Positions 52,561-61,286 of a stretch of DNA of 64,000 nucleotides are shown here, piece after piece. The stretch spans positions 1-64,000 of the forward strand of contig CAYVRT010000005.1 of assembly GCA_964453115.1 (NCBI GenBank). Reading direction: 5' to 3'. How positions within the stretch are numbered: the first letter of the stretch is position 1; every line of letters starts with the position of its first letter. The notes beneath the pieces are model-generated. The model saw only the letters and a program-made list of their open reading frames with translations, was not told where the DNA came from and ran no database searches. A program made the translations under genes and the position numbers. The stretch is from JAIWNK01 sp964453115. GTDB taxonomy: Bacteria > Chloroflexota > Anaerolineae > Anaerolineales > Anaerolineaceae.

Positions 52561-53223
52561 ATGAAAAATTTATCTCCACAACGTCCCCTTTCACTGGTCG
52601 CCCGTTTTGGTCTGGGCCTTCTGCCCTGGATCATTCAGGCGCTCTACCTACCACTCAACCGGCTGCAAAGCGGCGGCATTGCGCCCCAGATTGCTGGCCT
52701 GGATGACCTCATCCCGCTCATTCCCTGGTGGACGGTGCCTTACCTGCTCACCCTGGTGCTTTGGGCAGCAGCCCCCATCTGGGCCGCCATTTCCATGCCC
52801 GACCGCCTCTACCGCGCCTTTTTAATTTCGCTAAGCTGCATCATCCTTGTTGGTATATTCTGTTTCACATTCTTTCCCACCTATGTGGTGCGCCCAGAAA
52901 TTTCAGCCAGTGACCCCGCCATGGCCCCCATCCGCTTCCTCTACAGTTCAGATAATGTCTACAATGCACTGCCAAGCGGCCATGCCTACATCACTGCCCT
53001 GCTCACCTTCTACTGGTCACGTTGGAAACCGCGCCTGCGTCCGGTCTGGTGGGCAATTCTCCTGATGGTGCTGCTTTCGACCCTCTTCACCCGCCAACAC
53101 TACGTGCTGGACCTGGCCGCTGGCCTGGCCCTGGCCGGCGGCGGCTATGCGCTGGGCCTGTGGCGGATGGGGTTGATTGCCCCGCCCGCAGCCCAGCGCA
53201 CCGCCCTTTCCAAACAAGCCTGA
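52561..53223 (+). CDS. PAP2-superfamily membrane phosphatase/inositolphosphotransferase-like protein
   Basis: 220 residues with about five to six helices. PAP2 motifs two and three are visible as ALPSGHAYITALL and STLFTRQHYVLDLAAG, with the serine, histidines and aspartate of the vanadate-dependent phosphatase site. Motif one (KxxxxxxRP) is not obvious; WKPRLRPVWW is the nearest. Likely acts on lipid phosphates, possibly diacylglycerol pyrophosphate or undecaprenyl pyrophosphate. It is the sole gene of its unit and ends 3 bases before the convergent gene. Confidence 0.86.
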   Translation: MKNLSPQRPLSLVARFGLGLLPWIIQALYLPLNRLQSGGIAPQIAGLDDLIPLIPWWTVPYLLTLVLWAAAPIWAAISMPDRLYRAFLISLSCIILVGIFCFTFFPTYVVRPEISASDPAMAPIRFLYSSDNVYNALPSGHAYITALLTFYWSRWKPRLRPVWWAILLMVLLSTLFTRQHYVLDLAAGLALAGGGYALGLWRMGLIAPPAAQRTALSKQA

Positions 53224-53226
53224 ATC

Positions 53227-53754
53227 TCAGCCGCCCTGTTGGGCGCGTTGCCGAATCTTTTGCGCGACGGTTGTTAACCCAATGATCGGATTGGCAAGAG
53301 TGGTTAGCACCACTTCCAAAATATCCGGCGCCATCTTGGCCAGCCGCATTGCAAATGGCTCCAACTCAGCCTGCTTTTTCGCTTCAGGCATATCTGCCAT
53401 CACAATTGTCTCAATCTGCTGCACCTGCTGAGTTACGAGCGGGCGCATAAATTCGTCTACTTGCGACGAACGATCCACCTGTTGTCGAACCGCCACAAAC
53501 AGCTTTGCTACCTCATCCGCATCCAACCCGCTGCGGTGCGAGGTGTTAATTTGGTCGCGCCCGATGAAGGTGCCGCCGCCGACACTGACATTGCCGCCAA
53601 TGTAGGCCCCGCCACCTGTGTCAATCACCGATTGGCGACGCTGATCAATCTTATCGCCAAATACCTGATCTCCATGTACATCCCCCATACTGCCAATTTG
53701 AACATCTCCAGCCTTTGGCTTCGGTTTATTGGTCTTCTTGCGAGATTCTTTCAT
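53227..53754 (-). CDS. Glycine-rich repeat protein with helical C-terminus
   Basis: 175 residues. A lysine-rich start, then a run of short turns (residues 16-67) of the form GDVxIG, GDQVFGDKI, GGGAYIGGNVSVGGGTFIGRD, which predicts a small beta-roll or beta-helix. A helical region (about 75-175) with heptad-like LVTQQVQQIETIV follows. Such glycine-rich segments were recalled from proteins of bacterial conflict or signalling systems, but that link is weak. AAGGAG precedes the ATG. It lies 25 bases after the TPR membrane protein, with which it is probably cotranscribed. Confidence 0.78.
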   Translation of the reverse strand: MKESRKKTNKPKPKAGDVQIGSMGDVHGDQVFGDKIDQRRQSVIDTGGGAYIGGNVSVGGGTFIGRDQINTSHRSGLDADEVAKLFVAVRQQVDRSSQVDEFMRPLVTQQVQQIETIVMADMPEAKKQAELEPFAMRLAKMAPDILEVVLTTLANPIIGLTTVAQKIRQRAQQGG

Positions 53755-53779
53755 TCCTCACTCCTTTTCAAGAAAATCT

Positions 53780-55999
53780 TTATGCTTCTTCCGCTGACCC
53801 AGCAGGCATATCCGTTGGGCCTTGCGAAAGCTCTTCCACCCGTGCCTGTGCTTCCTTTGCCTCCAGCGCACCCGGCGGTGCCAGTTCAATCACCTTCTGA
53901 TAGGCATCACGCGCCTCCTCATCACGTCCCAGCTTCTGATAAGCCTTTGCCAGGTGGAACCAGGAGAGCCAGTAACTGTTCAAAGAGATTGCTTTTTCAC
54001 AACATTCAGCTGCTTTTTGCCAGTTTTCGGCACGTAGTTCCAAATAGCCCAAGTTAGCCCATGCCTCAAAATACTGACCATTTAGATCAACAGCTGTCTC
54101 AAAATCGCGCCGCGCCTGAGCATAGAAATCATTTCCACGCTGCATGTAGGCATAGCCACGCCGGGTATAAGCCAGGAAATTATCAGCCTCCAATTGAATT
54201 GCGCGCGAGAGTTTTTCCACCGCTTCTTCAGAGCGGTTCAGCCCAATCAAGGCCGCCCCCCACACCGACCACAGCGTTGCATTGTCCTGCCCCAGCAAAT
54301 AGGCAAAGCGAAAATCCTGCACCGCCGCTTCAAACTTCGATAGAGCATTATACGTAATTCCGCGCCACAAATAGGTCTCAGCCTGCCGGTCTTCTTCGGC
54401 CAACACCCGGTCAAAATCTTTCAACGCCAGGTCGAAATAGCCCATCATGGAATAGGCCAAACCACGATTATGGGCCGCCAGCAAGCGCATCTCGCGCTCA
54501 TTGCCCAGGCGCAGCACCTCGCTTGCATCCTTCACCACCTCATCCCACTTTCCCTGCTCCAACCGCACCAGGCTACGCCAGTAATAGCCATCCACAAGAT
54601 CCGAATCCAGCGCCAGAGCGCGTTCCACCATCTGCAGGGCCAATTCCTGATTGGCCTCCTTCTCTGCTGCAACCAGACGGCTCAAATGGTAATAAGCATC
54701 TGCCAGACTGATCAAAACATCGGTATCCGTTTCCTGGCTCAACTTCAACATCCAACCATACTTCACCCGCTGCCGATAGCCCTCTTCATCCGCCTGGTCT
54801 TGTTGAACGCCCAGCACCAGATCCTCGCCCTCCTCAGCCCGCAATCGCGCCACCCGTCGCGAGCGGGTGTAATATTCCAAAATATAGGCATAATTGGGAT
54901 AATTCGAGTAATCGCCCAGGTGTTCCAGGTCACCCGCATCGTTTCCGCCCAGCAAAGTGACCAGGCTTTGCAAATGTGTTCCCGGCATGGCAAGCACCAT
55001 TCGCAAATCATGGAACGTCACAACCCCCGCTTCGCGGTAGCGATCTATCTTGCTGCCCACCTTGCAATGCAAAATCGCCTGATCCACCCAGTGAACAATT
55101 TGCTGCGTATCAAACTGCGTCGTCAGCAGCAGCTTGCGCAAATCTACCGTTGCCAGGTTTTGCGCATCGTCAATTCCCAATTCATTCAACCGCGCCTCGT
55201 GCCAGGCGCTGATGCCCAGCAATGTGCGAACCGGCAATTCGTTCGCCCGGTCGAAGGGTGTGCTGGTGAAAACCAGCGCAGCCTTTTTGCTGATCCAGCG
55301 CAGCCCCTCAGAAGGGAAAAGACCAATCAGAAAGGCCAGCACCGCCGCCCAACCGGCTGCCTGTGCCGGGTCATCCGCCGCAATTTCTCCCCCTCCGGCT
55401 GTAATGACGGTTGCTGCCACAAACACCACCCCAACAGCCACAATCATGCGCATCAGCACCGCGCTGTAAAGCTGCGGCTGAATATCCATCGTGCTGTAAC
55501 GCCGCACCAATTGCTGCACGCCAAACACATAGGCCCCCAGGAAAGCATAGAACATGCTCGAAAGCGTTGCTGCATCCACCACCCCAACACCAGCGCGGTA
55601 ACGGTAAAGCAAAAGCATCGTCAAGGAAACAACCAAAATCAAGGCAATGTAGGCCACAAATTGCAAGGGATTATAGGTGTCGCGATACAGTTTCTCAACC
55701 GTATCCTCCAGTTCCGCTTCGTCCACCAGCCCCAGCAGGCGAAAATCGTTCTTCAGGCGCTGTCGGCGCACAGGCTCGCCAAAAGCCCGATACGTCAGAT
55801 AGGAAACCGGAAACAGCCCAATCACACCCAGCAAAATTGCCAGATACATCAATGGCGCCTGCACAGCAGGCAAAAGATACCATAAAAACGGAATGCCCAC
55901 CACAACCAGAATCGAAAGCAACGCAACAGGCCAGCCCGATCTGCTCGGTTTGCGCTCCGTCTCCTGGACGGCAGACGTACCTTTGGATTGTTCAGTCAT
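53780..55999 (-). CDS. Multi-pass membrane protein with TPR array
   Basis: 739 residues. Two helices near residues 24-66, two or three more around 114-210 and one around 215-235, then a helix-hairpin-helix-like region (about 260-350; WHEARLNELGIDDAQNLA), then about eight TPR units (430-715). The TPR array is probably cytosolic. GGAGGTG precedes the ATG, and TATACT lies about 24 bases before that. Upstream partner of the glycine-rich protein. No known family recognised beyond the TPRs. Confidence 0.85.
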   Translation of the reverse strand: MTEQSKGTSAVQETERKPSRSGWPVALLSILVVVGIPFLWYLLPAVQAPLMYLAILLGVIGLFPVSYLTYRAFGEPVRRQRLKNDFRLLGLVDEAELEDTVEKLYRDTYNPLQFVAYIALILVVSLTMLLLYRYRAGVGVVDAATLSSMFYAFLGAYVFGVQQLVRRYSTMDIQPQLYSAVLMRMIVAVGVVFVAATVITAGGGEIAADDPAQAAGWAAVLAFLIGLFPSEGLRWISKKAALVFTSTPFDRANELPVRTLLGISAWHEARLNELGIDDAQNLATVDLRKLLLTTQFDTQQIVHWVDQAILHCKVGSKIDRYREAGVVTFHDLRMVLAMPGTHLQSLVTLLGGNDAGDLEHLGDYSNYPNYAYILEYYTRSRRVARLRAEEGEDLVLGVQQDQADEEGYRQRVKYGWMLKLSQETDTDVLISLADAYYHLSRLVAAEKEANQELALQMVERALALDSDLVDGYYWRSLVRLEQGKWDEVVKDASEVLRLGNEREMRLLAAHNRGLAYSMMGYFDLALKDFDRVLAEEDRQAETYLWRGITYNALSKFEAAVQDFRFAYLLGQDNATLWSVWGAALIGLNRSEEAVEKLSRAIQLEADNFLAYTRRGYAYMQRGNDFYAQARRDFETAVDLNGQYFEAWANLGYLELRAENWQKAAECCEKAISLNSYWLSWFHLAKAYQKLGRDEEARDAYQKVIELAPPGALEAKEAQARVEELSQGPTDMPAGSAEEA

Positions 56000-56063
56000 C
56001 CGGCACCTCCATTTTCAATATCAGTATACAATAAATATCATCTTTCGTGTCAAGGAAAATTTC

Positions 56064-57026
56064 GTGAAAAATCAATCCTTTTTGCCAATTCTGGTTGCAA
56101 TCCTCCTTGTCTTCAGCCTTAGCCTGGCCTGTGCCAACACCCCCGCCACCCCAGAAGCACCCGAAAGCCAGCCCACCAACCCGCAACCTGCTCCAGCCAC
56201 CGAAACGCCGTCCACCGAAGCCACCTCGCCCACCCAGGCAGCAATCGTTCCCCTGCCGGCCCCCGCCGATGGTGCGATGATCATTGACCACACCACCACC
56301 GACCTGAGCCGCATCCCCGATTCCTGGCTGGCCGCTGCCCGCCAAACGGTTGTTCTGTTCTACGGTCACACATCGCATGGCAGCCAGGTCGAGGCCGGCA
56401 TGGACTACCTGCGCACCACAGTGGATGAAAACCGTTACCGCTTCGTGTGGGATTGGGGCAGCCTGCCCCAGCCCGAGGCCTCAGCCCTGCGTCTGGCCTA
56501 TGATGATAGCTGGAGTTGGGAGCCAGGCAGTTTCTTTGCGACGGCGCGCACCTACCTGGATGACCCGGCCAATGCCGATGTGAATGTCTTTATGTGGTCC
56601 TGGTGCGGTCAGCTCTCCGATGACCCCGGCGCAGTGGATGCGTACCTTTCCGCCATGCAGCAACTGGAACGCAGCTACCCCGACGTACGCTTCGTTTATA
56701 TGACCGGGCATACCGACCGCTGGAATGCCGATATGCTCAACCGCAACAATGATCGCATCCGTGATTATGTGCGCCAGAACCAAAAAATTCTGTTCGACTT
56801 TGCCGATATCGAAAGCTGGCAACCTGATGGCACGCCGGTTGCCGAACCAAGCGACGATTGCCCCTGGTGTGACGATTGGTGCCGCACCAACCCTGCCGAC
56901 TGCCAGAACCTGCCCGAAATGGATAACGGCTGTGCCCACAGTCACGGCTTCAATTGCCGTCTCAAAGGACAGGCCTTTTGGTGGCTGGCAGCCCGCCTGG
57001 CAGGCTGGGATGGCATCAGCCGCTAA
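56064..57026 (+). CDS. Lipoprotein with SGNH-hydrolase-like domain
   Basis: 320 residues. GTG start with AAGGA upstream; signal peptide with lipobox LSLAC (cysteine about residue 23), a Pro/Thr/Glu linker to about 65, then a globular domain. Possible SGNH-like features: FYGHTSHGSQVEAG (serine nucleophile candidate), FMWSWCGQLSD, FVYMTGHTD and FDFADIESWQPDG near the C-terminus. Eight cysteines cluster near the end (CPWCDDWC and CAHSHGFNC), suggesting disulfides or a metal site. Function unknown, perhaps esterase. Ends convergently over the phosphatase gene by 4 bases. Confidence 0.8.
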   Translation: MKNQSFLPILVAILLVFSLSLACANTPATPEAPESQPTNPQPAPATETPSTEATSPTQAAIVPLPAPADGAMIIDHTTTDLSRIPDSWLAAARQTVVLFYGHTSHGSQVEAGMDYLRTTVDENRYRFVWDWGSLPQPEASALRLAYDDSWSWEPGSFFATARTYLDDPANADVNVFMWSWCGQLSDDPGAVDAYLSAMQQLERSYPDVRFVYMTGHTDRWNADMLNRNNDRIRDYVRQNQKILFDFADIESWQPDGTPVAEPSDDCPWCDDWCRTNPADCQNLPEMDNGCAHSHGFNCRLKGQAFWWLAARLAGWDGISR

Positions 57027-58267
57027 TTACCCTCCAAAGAGCGGATTGCCAGCAGAGTAATATCTTCAAACTGCGCAATATTACCGCGAAACTCGCTCAG
57101 GGCAGTAAAGACTGCATCGCACAAGGCCTGTGCTGAACCTTGCAGGTGTGAACGCGCCACCATCTGCAAGCGCTTCGAGCCAAAGAACATGCCCTCAGCG
57201 TTACGAGTTTCCGTCACCCCATCCGATTTTAACAGCAATGTGCTGCCTGGTGGAAAGACGAGGGATTGCTCTTCCAATGCCGGGTCTTCCAACGTGCCAA
57301 GCGGCTGCGCCATGCCCATCCCCAACCGCACCAACATGCCATCACGCTGCAACCAAAGCGGTGTGTCATAGCCAGCCCGCGCGAAGGAAAAACGCCGATT
57401 TGAAATATCCAGCACGCCATAAAAAACAGCCACAAACACCCCGGCCCGGTTCATGGCACACAAATGCCGATGCACCCCCAACAATACATCGCGCGGTGTT
57501 TCATAGCGGTCAGCCTCTGCTCGGAGCAGGGTCAAGGTCACTGCCATCAAAATCGCCGCCGGAATGCCCTTATCGGAGACATTGCCCACCGCCAAACCAT
57601 AGCGGTTCTCATCCAGGGGGATAAAGTCGTAAAAGTCACCGCCCACAACTTGCGCTGGTGACATATAAACGCCAAAATCAAACCCCGGCAGGCGCGGCAT
57701 ACCAACGGGTAAAATGCTTTCCTGAATGCGCCGAGCCACCTCCAACTCGCGTTCCAAAATTTCTTTTTTAAGCAATTGCGCTTGTGCGGCCTGCAATTCA
57801 CGGTAGGCCTGACTGAGTTGCCGATTCTTCTCTTGCAAATCACGGATCATTGCGCGGTCCGAATCGCGCATCCGCAAGCTCAATTCGCGCAACATTGCCA
57901 TTGCCAGGTTGGGGTTACGTTGCAAGAGCGCGTTGAAATCCGTATGTGTCATCACCAACATGCGCGAATCGGTCAACGAACGGGCGCTGGCTGTACGCTG
58001 CCGCTCCGGGTCAAACAGGCTAATTTCGCCAAAAATATCTCCCGGGCCGCGCTCATCCATCAAATATTCGCCATTTGCACCCAGAGATTTGACAATTTCC
58101 ACCCGTCCCTCCACCAGAATGTAAAGGCTATCGCCCGAATCATCCTCGCGGAAGATAATTGAATTGGCCGCAAACTCAACCATGTGCATTGCCTGAGCAA
58201 TGAAATCTAGTTCCTGTTCCGAAAGCCCGCTAAAAATTGGCACGTGCCGAATCCATTGTGTTGCCAT
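57023..58267 (-). CDS. Cyclic-nucleotide-binding domain fused to SpoIIE/PP2C-type phosphatase
   Basis: 414 residues. N-terminal cNMP-binding domain (about 8-125) with GDIFGEISLFDPERQRTASARS, the phosphate-binding cassette; a coiled coil (about 130-190; NRQLSQAYRELQAAQAQLL); and a PP2C/SpoIIE phosphatase (about 215-410) with GGDFYDFI, VGNVSDKGIPAA and KSDGVTE. It may dephosphorylate an anti-sigma-factor antagonist or other protein when cAMP binds, and the class III cyclase at 15592 is a plausible cAMP source. AGGAGGT precedes ATG 58267. Downstream of the TPR/WD40 gene in one unit. Confidence 0.92.
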   Translation of the reverse strand: MATQWIRHVPIFSGLSEQELDFIAQAMHMVEFAANSIIFREDDSGDSLYILVEGRVEIVKSLGANGEYLMDERGPGDIFGEISLFDPERQRTASARSLTDSRMLVMTHTDFNALLQRNPNLAMAMLRELSLRMRDSDRAMIRDLQEKNRQLSQAYRELQAAQAQLLKKEILERELEVARRIQESILPVGMPRLPGFDFGVYMSPAQVVGGDFYDFIPLDENRYGLAVGNVSDKGIPAAILMAVTLTLLRAEADRYETPRDVLLGVHRHLCAMNRAGVFVAVFYGVLDISNRRFSFARAGYDTPLWLQRDGMLVRLGMGMAQPLGTLEDPALEEQSLVFPPGSTLLLKSDGVTETRNAEGMFFGSKRLQMVARSHLQGSAQALCDAVFTALSEFRGNIAQFEDITLLAIRSLEGN

Positions 58268-58284
58268 CTGGTACCTCCTGAAAA

Positions 58285-60420
58285 CTAGGGATAGGAAATT
58301 GCCCGCCGCGTCGGTGAAATCGTCACCCACTGCGCCCCAACATAGAGAAAACTGGCCCCATCCGGGCTAATGCCAAGCACCCGTCGCCCATTCAAGAAAC
58401 CCAAACCGGGCTGCCAGCTCATCAAAAACACATCCCAACGCTGAAAACCATCCGGCGCAGCCAACATCAAAAAGCGTCGGGTTGGGCTCCAGGCCATGCT
58501 CTGCGCCGCAAACACACCCTTCGACTGATCAAGCGCCACATCCCATACCTCCACCGTCCCCTGACGCTGCAAAGCCAAAAATGCGCCATCGCCATTCCAG
58601 GCCACCCCCAGCACGCCGCGTGAATCGGCCTTCAATTGCTGCACCGGCTGCGCACTACGCACATCCCACAGCGTAATGATTTCCCCGGCACAGAACAAAC
58701 GGCTGCCATCCACAGACCAGGCATCATGCACTGTTTGCACATCAGCCCGACATGCTTCTGGCAGGCGCGCCACAATGCCTTGCAAAACCGGGTCATAGAT
58801 GACCACCCCTTCTGCCGTTGCCACACCCAACAAATTACCGGTCGGGTTCCAGCCTGCGCCCAGCACCTGCACAGGTGAAAATACAGCCAGTTGCACTTCT
58901 TGCAAAGTCGCCGCATCGAGCAAATGCACCCGCTCTTGTTCAGCCAGAGCAAGCAGCTTTCCATCCGGGCTCCAGGCAAGGTCCACAGCCGAATAGGGCA
59001 GTTCGGCACGCCGCCCCGCCCCGGTTTGCAAATTAAAAAGAAACACGCCCATGCGCACCGGCATGGCAAGCTGATTACCATCCGGGCTCCAGGCTGCGTT
59101 CGGCTGCTGCACCCAATCCAGTTCCTGTGGCAGCACAACATTGGCACGGCGCAAATCCACACCTTCCAAAAGGTACTCGGTATCCTCAGTCATCCAAATG
59201 GTTGCGTTTTCCAACAGCGCATAGGAAAGGTCGGTGTTGCGCGTCTGCGCATTTTCAATTTGCGCCCCGCGCAAATCTGCCGCACTCAAATTGGCATCAT
59301 CCAAAAGGGTACCGCTCAAAATAACATCCTGCAAAACTGTCCGGCTCAAATCCACCCCCGAGAGGTCAAACCCCGAAAGGTCACAGCCCGCCAGACCTGC
59401 TTTCTCTTCGATAGCACGCAAATCCCCGCTTTCCAAAGCAATCCGCACTGTTTCATCACAGTTCAGACGCACCACGTCCTTTAATGCCTGCGCATCTACA
59501 GCTGACTGCGTTGCTGCCTGCAAGGTAAGCTGCGCCTTCTGCAACGATTCGCCATCTGCCGGTTGGGTTAGCTGAAACACAGCTTGTGCCACCTGTGTTC
59601 GCAGGCGATCCGGCGTAGCCTGCGGCAGCAACTGCCCCGTCGCCGTAGGCTGAAGGGTTGGGCTGGGCAGCGGGGTGGGCCGAAACACCAACGATTCAAA
59701 CTGCGATCCTGCTGGAGGACGAATGAAGGTGAAGTAAATCACCACCAGCACGAGCAGCGCGTTGGCAATCACCAGAAAGACGCGAAAACGCTGCTTGCGC
59801 TCTTCTGCATCAAGCGTGGAAGGCAGCCGTCCAGCGCGCCGGCGCATTAACCGGCGCCAACCCTCCTCTTGCTCAACGGGTGGCGTTTGCTCTTTCTCTT
59901 GTTGGGGCGCTGGCTCTGGGTCTGGTTGAGGGGCTGGTTTTGGCAACAGTTCAGCTCGCAGATCGGGTTGCGGTTTTGGACTCGGCTCAACCAGCGGAGC
60001 TGGCTTGGGCTGCGGCTGCACAATCGGCGGGGGGGGAGCGGAAGGCGGCACCAGCCCCAGGCGTTCCATCCATGCCTGATCTTCTGATGAGGGTTGTTGT
60101 GGCAAAGGCGGCAATTGGCCTGTCTTCCAGCTCAGTGGGCCGGTGCGCGGGCGCTCACTCGTCGGTGGCTGCGGCGCAGCGCTGGCCGGGCGGTCCAATG
60201 CAGTCAGCATCGCCTGCGCCTCTGCATGGCCAGGCTGCAACTGCAACACACGCTCCAAACATTCTCGGCGGCGCTGCGGCTGATCCAACAGACGCGCTAT
60301 CCAAAGCCACGCGTCCACATTGCGCGGGTCTTGCACAATCGCATCGCGCAATGCGGCAATTGCTTCTTGTTTGCGCCCGGCCTGCGCCGCGGCAATTCCT
60401 CGTTCCAGTGCTTCGGACAT
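58285..60420 (-). CDS. TPR / transmembrane / pentapeptide / WD40-like protein
   Basis: 711 residues. TPR-like N-terminus (1-75), a Pro-rich cytosolic linker (75-205), one membrane helix (about 214-234), a Thr/Pro linker, a helical stretch (270-335), a pentapeptide-repeat segment (about 345-410; SGFDLSGVDLSRTVL, ANLSAADLRGAQ), and a C-terminal WD40-like propeller (about 430-711) with repeated WSPDGxxLA units. Pentapeptide and propeller parts should be outside the cell. AAGGAG precedes the ATG; two TATAAT-like sequences lie upstream. Starts divergently from DUF493 gene. Precedes the phosphatase gene by 17 bases. Confidence 0.88.
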   Translation of the reverse strand: MSEALERGIAAAQAGRKQEAIAALRDAIVQDPRNVDAWLWIARLLDQPQRRRECLERVLQLQPGHAEAQAMLTALDRPASAAPQPPTSERPRTGPLSWKTGQLPPLPQQPSSEDQAWMERLGLVPPSAPPPPIVQPQPKPAPLVEPSPKPQPDLRAELLPKPAPQPDPEPAPQQEKEQTPPVEQEEGWRRLMRRRAGRLPSTLDAEERKQRFRVFLVIANALLVLVVIYFTFIRPPAGSQFESLVFRPTPLPSPTLQPTATGQLLPQATPDRLRTQVAQAVFQLTQPADGESLQKAQLTLQAATQSAVDAQALKDVVRLNCDETVRIALESGDLRAIEEKAGLAGCDLSGFDLSGVDLSRTVLQDVILSGTLLDDANLSAADLRGAQIENAQTRNTDLSYALLENATIWMTEDTEYLLEGVDLRRANVVLPQELDWVQQPNAAWSPDGNQLAMPVRMGVFLFNLQTGAGRRAELPYSAVDLAWSPDGKLLALAEQERVHLLDAATLQEVQLAVFSPVQVLGAGWNPTGNLLGVATAEGVVIYDPVLQGIVARLPEACRADVQTVHDAWSVDGSRLFCAGEIITLWDVRSAQPVQQLKADSRGVLGVAWNGDGAFLALQRQGTVEVWDVALDQSKGVFAAQSMAWSPTRRFLMLAAPDGFQRWDVFLMSWQPGLGFLNGRRVLGISPDGASFLYVGAQWVTISPTRRAISYP

Positions 60421-60465
60421 AGCGCATACTCCTTATTCTTATATATTATACTCACATTATATCTC

Positions 60466-60494
60466 TTGACAAACATCGTCGCTTCCATGATACT
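60466..60494 (+). promoter_or_regulatory. Consensus promoter of DUF493 gene, predicted leaderless
   Basis: TTGACA (60466-60471), 17-base spacer, GATACT (60489-60494), seven bases to ATG 60502. Confidence 0.8.
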
Positions 60495-60501
60495 TGCCCC
60501 T

Positions 60502-60756
60502 ATGGAAGTACTGCAATTCCCCTGCCAATTTCCGCTCAAGGCCATCGGGCGCGAGCCAGAAACCTTTGAGCAATTTGTCCTGAACATCGTTCGCAAGCAT
60601 ATTCCGGACCTGCCCGAAAATGCCTCAACCACCCGTCCCAGCAATGGCGGACGGTACCTGGCAGTGACGATTACCTTCACCGCCCAAAGCCGCGAGCAAA
60701 TTGACACCATCTACCGCGAGTTGCACAGCCATCGCCGGGTTGTAATGCTGCTTTAG
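60502..60756 (+). CDS. DUF493 (YbeD-like) family protein
   Basis: 84 residues, the usual length of this family. Starts VLQFPCQFPLKAIGRE, then FEQFVLNIVRKHIPD, SNGGRYLAVTITFTAQSREQIDTIYRELHSH and a C-terminal VVMLL, matching the alpha-beta fold of YbeD, whose role may be regulatory but is not settled. The frame is open far upstream on the other side of the promoter, so ATG 60502 is the only sensible start. Followed directly by a tiny membrane protein gene. Confidence 0.9.
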   Translation: MEVLQFPCQFPLKAIGREPETFEQFVLNIVRKHIPDLPENASTTRPSNGGRYLAVTITFTAQSREQIDTIYRELHSHRRVVMLL

Positions 60757-60864
60757 ATGAACCCTCGTCGTCAGCGCGCCCTCTTGATTCTTGTCTTCTG
60801 CGGGTTGTTTGCCCTGGCCGGGGTCATGTTATGCCTGATTGCTGTTGTGCAACGCCTCAACTGA
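60757..60864 (+). CDS. 35-residue single-helix membrane protein
   Basis: ATG immediately follows the TAG of the DUF493 gene with no gap. The product has a basic start (MNPRRQRALL), one hydrophobic helix of about 22 residues and a short RLN tail. It is too small for ordinary gene calling. Translation would have to be coupled to DUF493 because no separate ribosome-binding site is visible. It overlaps the convergent acetyltransferase gene by 8 bases. Real expression is unproven. Confidence 0.45.
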   Translation: MNPRRQRALLILVFCGLFALAGVMLCLIAVVQRLN

Positions 60865-61279
60865 GGTTGTAGGACATCAACGTCAATTCCTGACGCAGGT
60901 ACCAGCCCATCTTCTGCCAAAAGGCACGTCCAGCAGCATTTTCGGCATACACAAAAATGTGACAGCGATCCACCCCAACCTGTTTCAGCGCTGCCAGGGC
61001 CCGCGCCACCAGCTGCCGGCCCATGCCAGCCCCACGCTGTGCCGGCTGCACGGCTAGATGATGCAAATAGCCGCGCCGCCCATCCGTGCCACCCAAAACA
61101 GCCCCCGCCACTTCACCCTGCACCAACGCCACAAAACTCATCCCCGGGTTACGTTGCAAAAAAGCAGCAATCTGCTCCGGCGCGTCAGCATCACTCAAAC
61201 CAATCCCCTCGGTTGCACTCCATAGCGCATAAACGGCAGGATAATCGGCCATCGTCATTTCTCGAATCGCAAATTCCAT
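60857..61279 (-). CDS. GNAT-family N-acetyltransferase
   Basis: 140 residues, GNAT domain. Motif A is LHHLAVQPAQRGAGMGRQLVARAL with QRGAGMG; motif B is NAAGRAFWQKMGW. The N-terminus FAIREMTMADYPAVYALW is a normal first strand and helix. ATG 61279 has TGAGGA just upstream; the frame is open further, into the PfkB gene. Eight bases after the PfkB stop, so cotranscribed with the SUF/PfkB set. Substrate unknown. Confidence 0.9.
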   Translation of the reverse strand: MEFAIREMTMADYPAVYALWSATEGIGLSDADAPEQIAAFLQRNPGMSFVALVQGEVAGAVLGGTDGRRGYLHHLAVQPAQRGAGMGRQLVARALAALKQVGVDRCHIFVYAENAAGRAFWQKMGWYLRQELTLMSYNLS

Positions 61280-61286
61280 CGTTTCC

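Noticed and set aside
53227..60420. Considered as a NACHT/STAND defence island because of TPR, WD40 and glycine-turn parts
   Set aside because: No NTPase with Walker motifs or nuclease effector was found; TPR and propeller proteins here are membrane-anchored.
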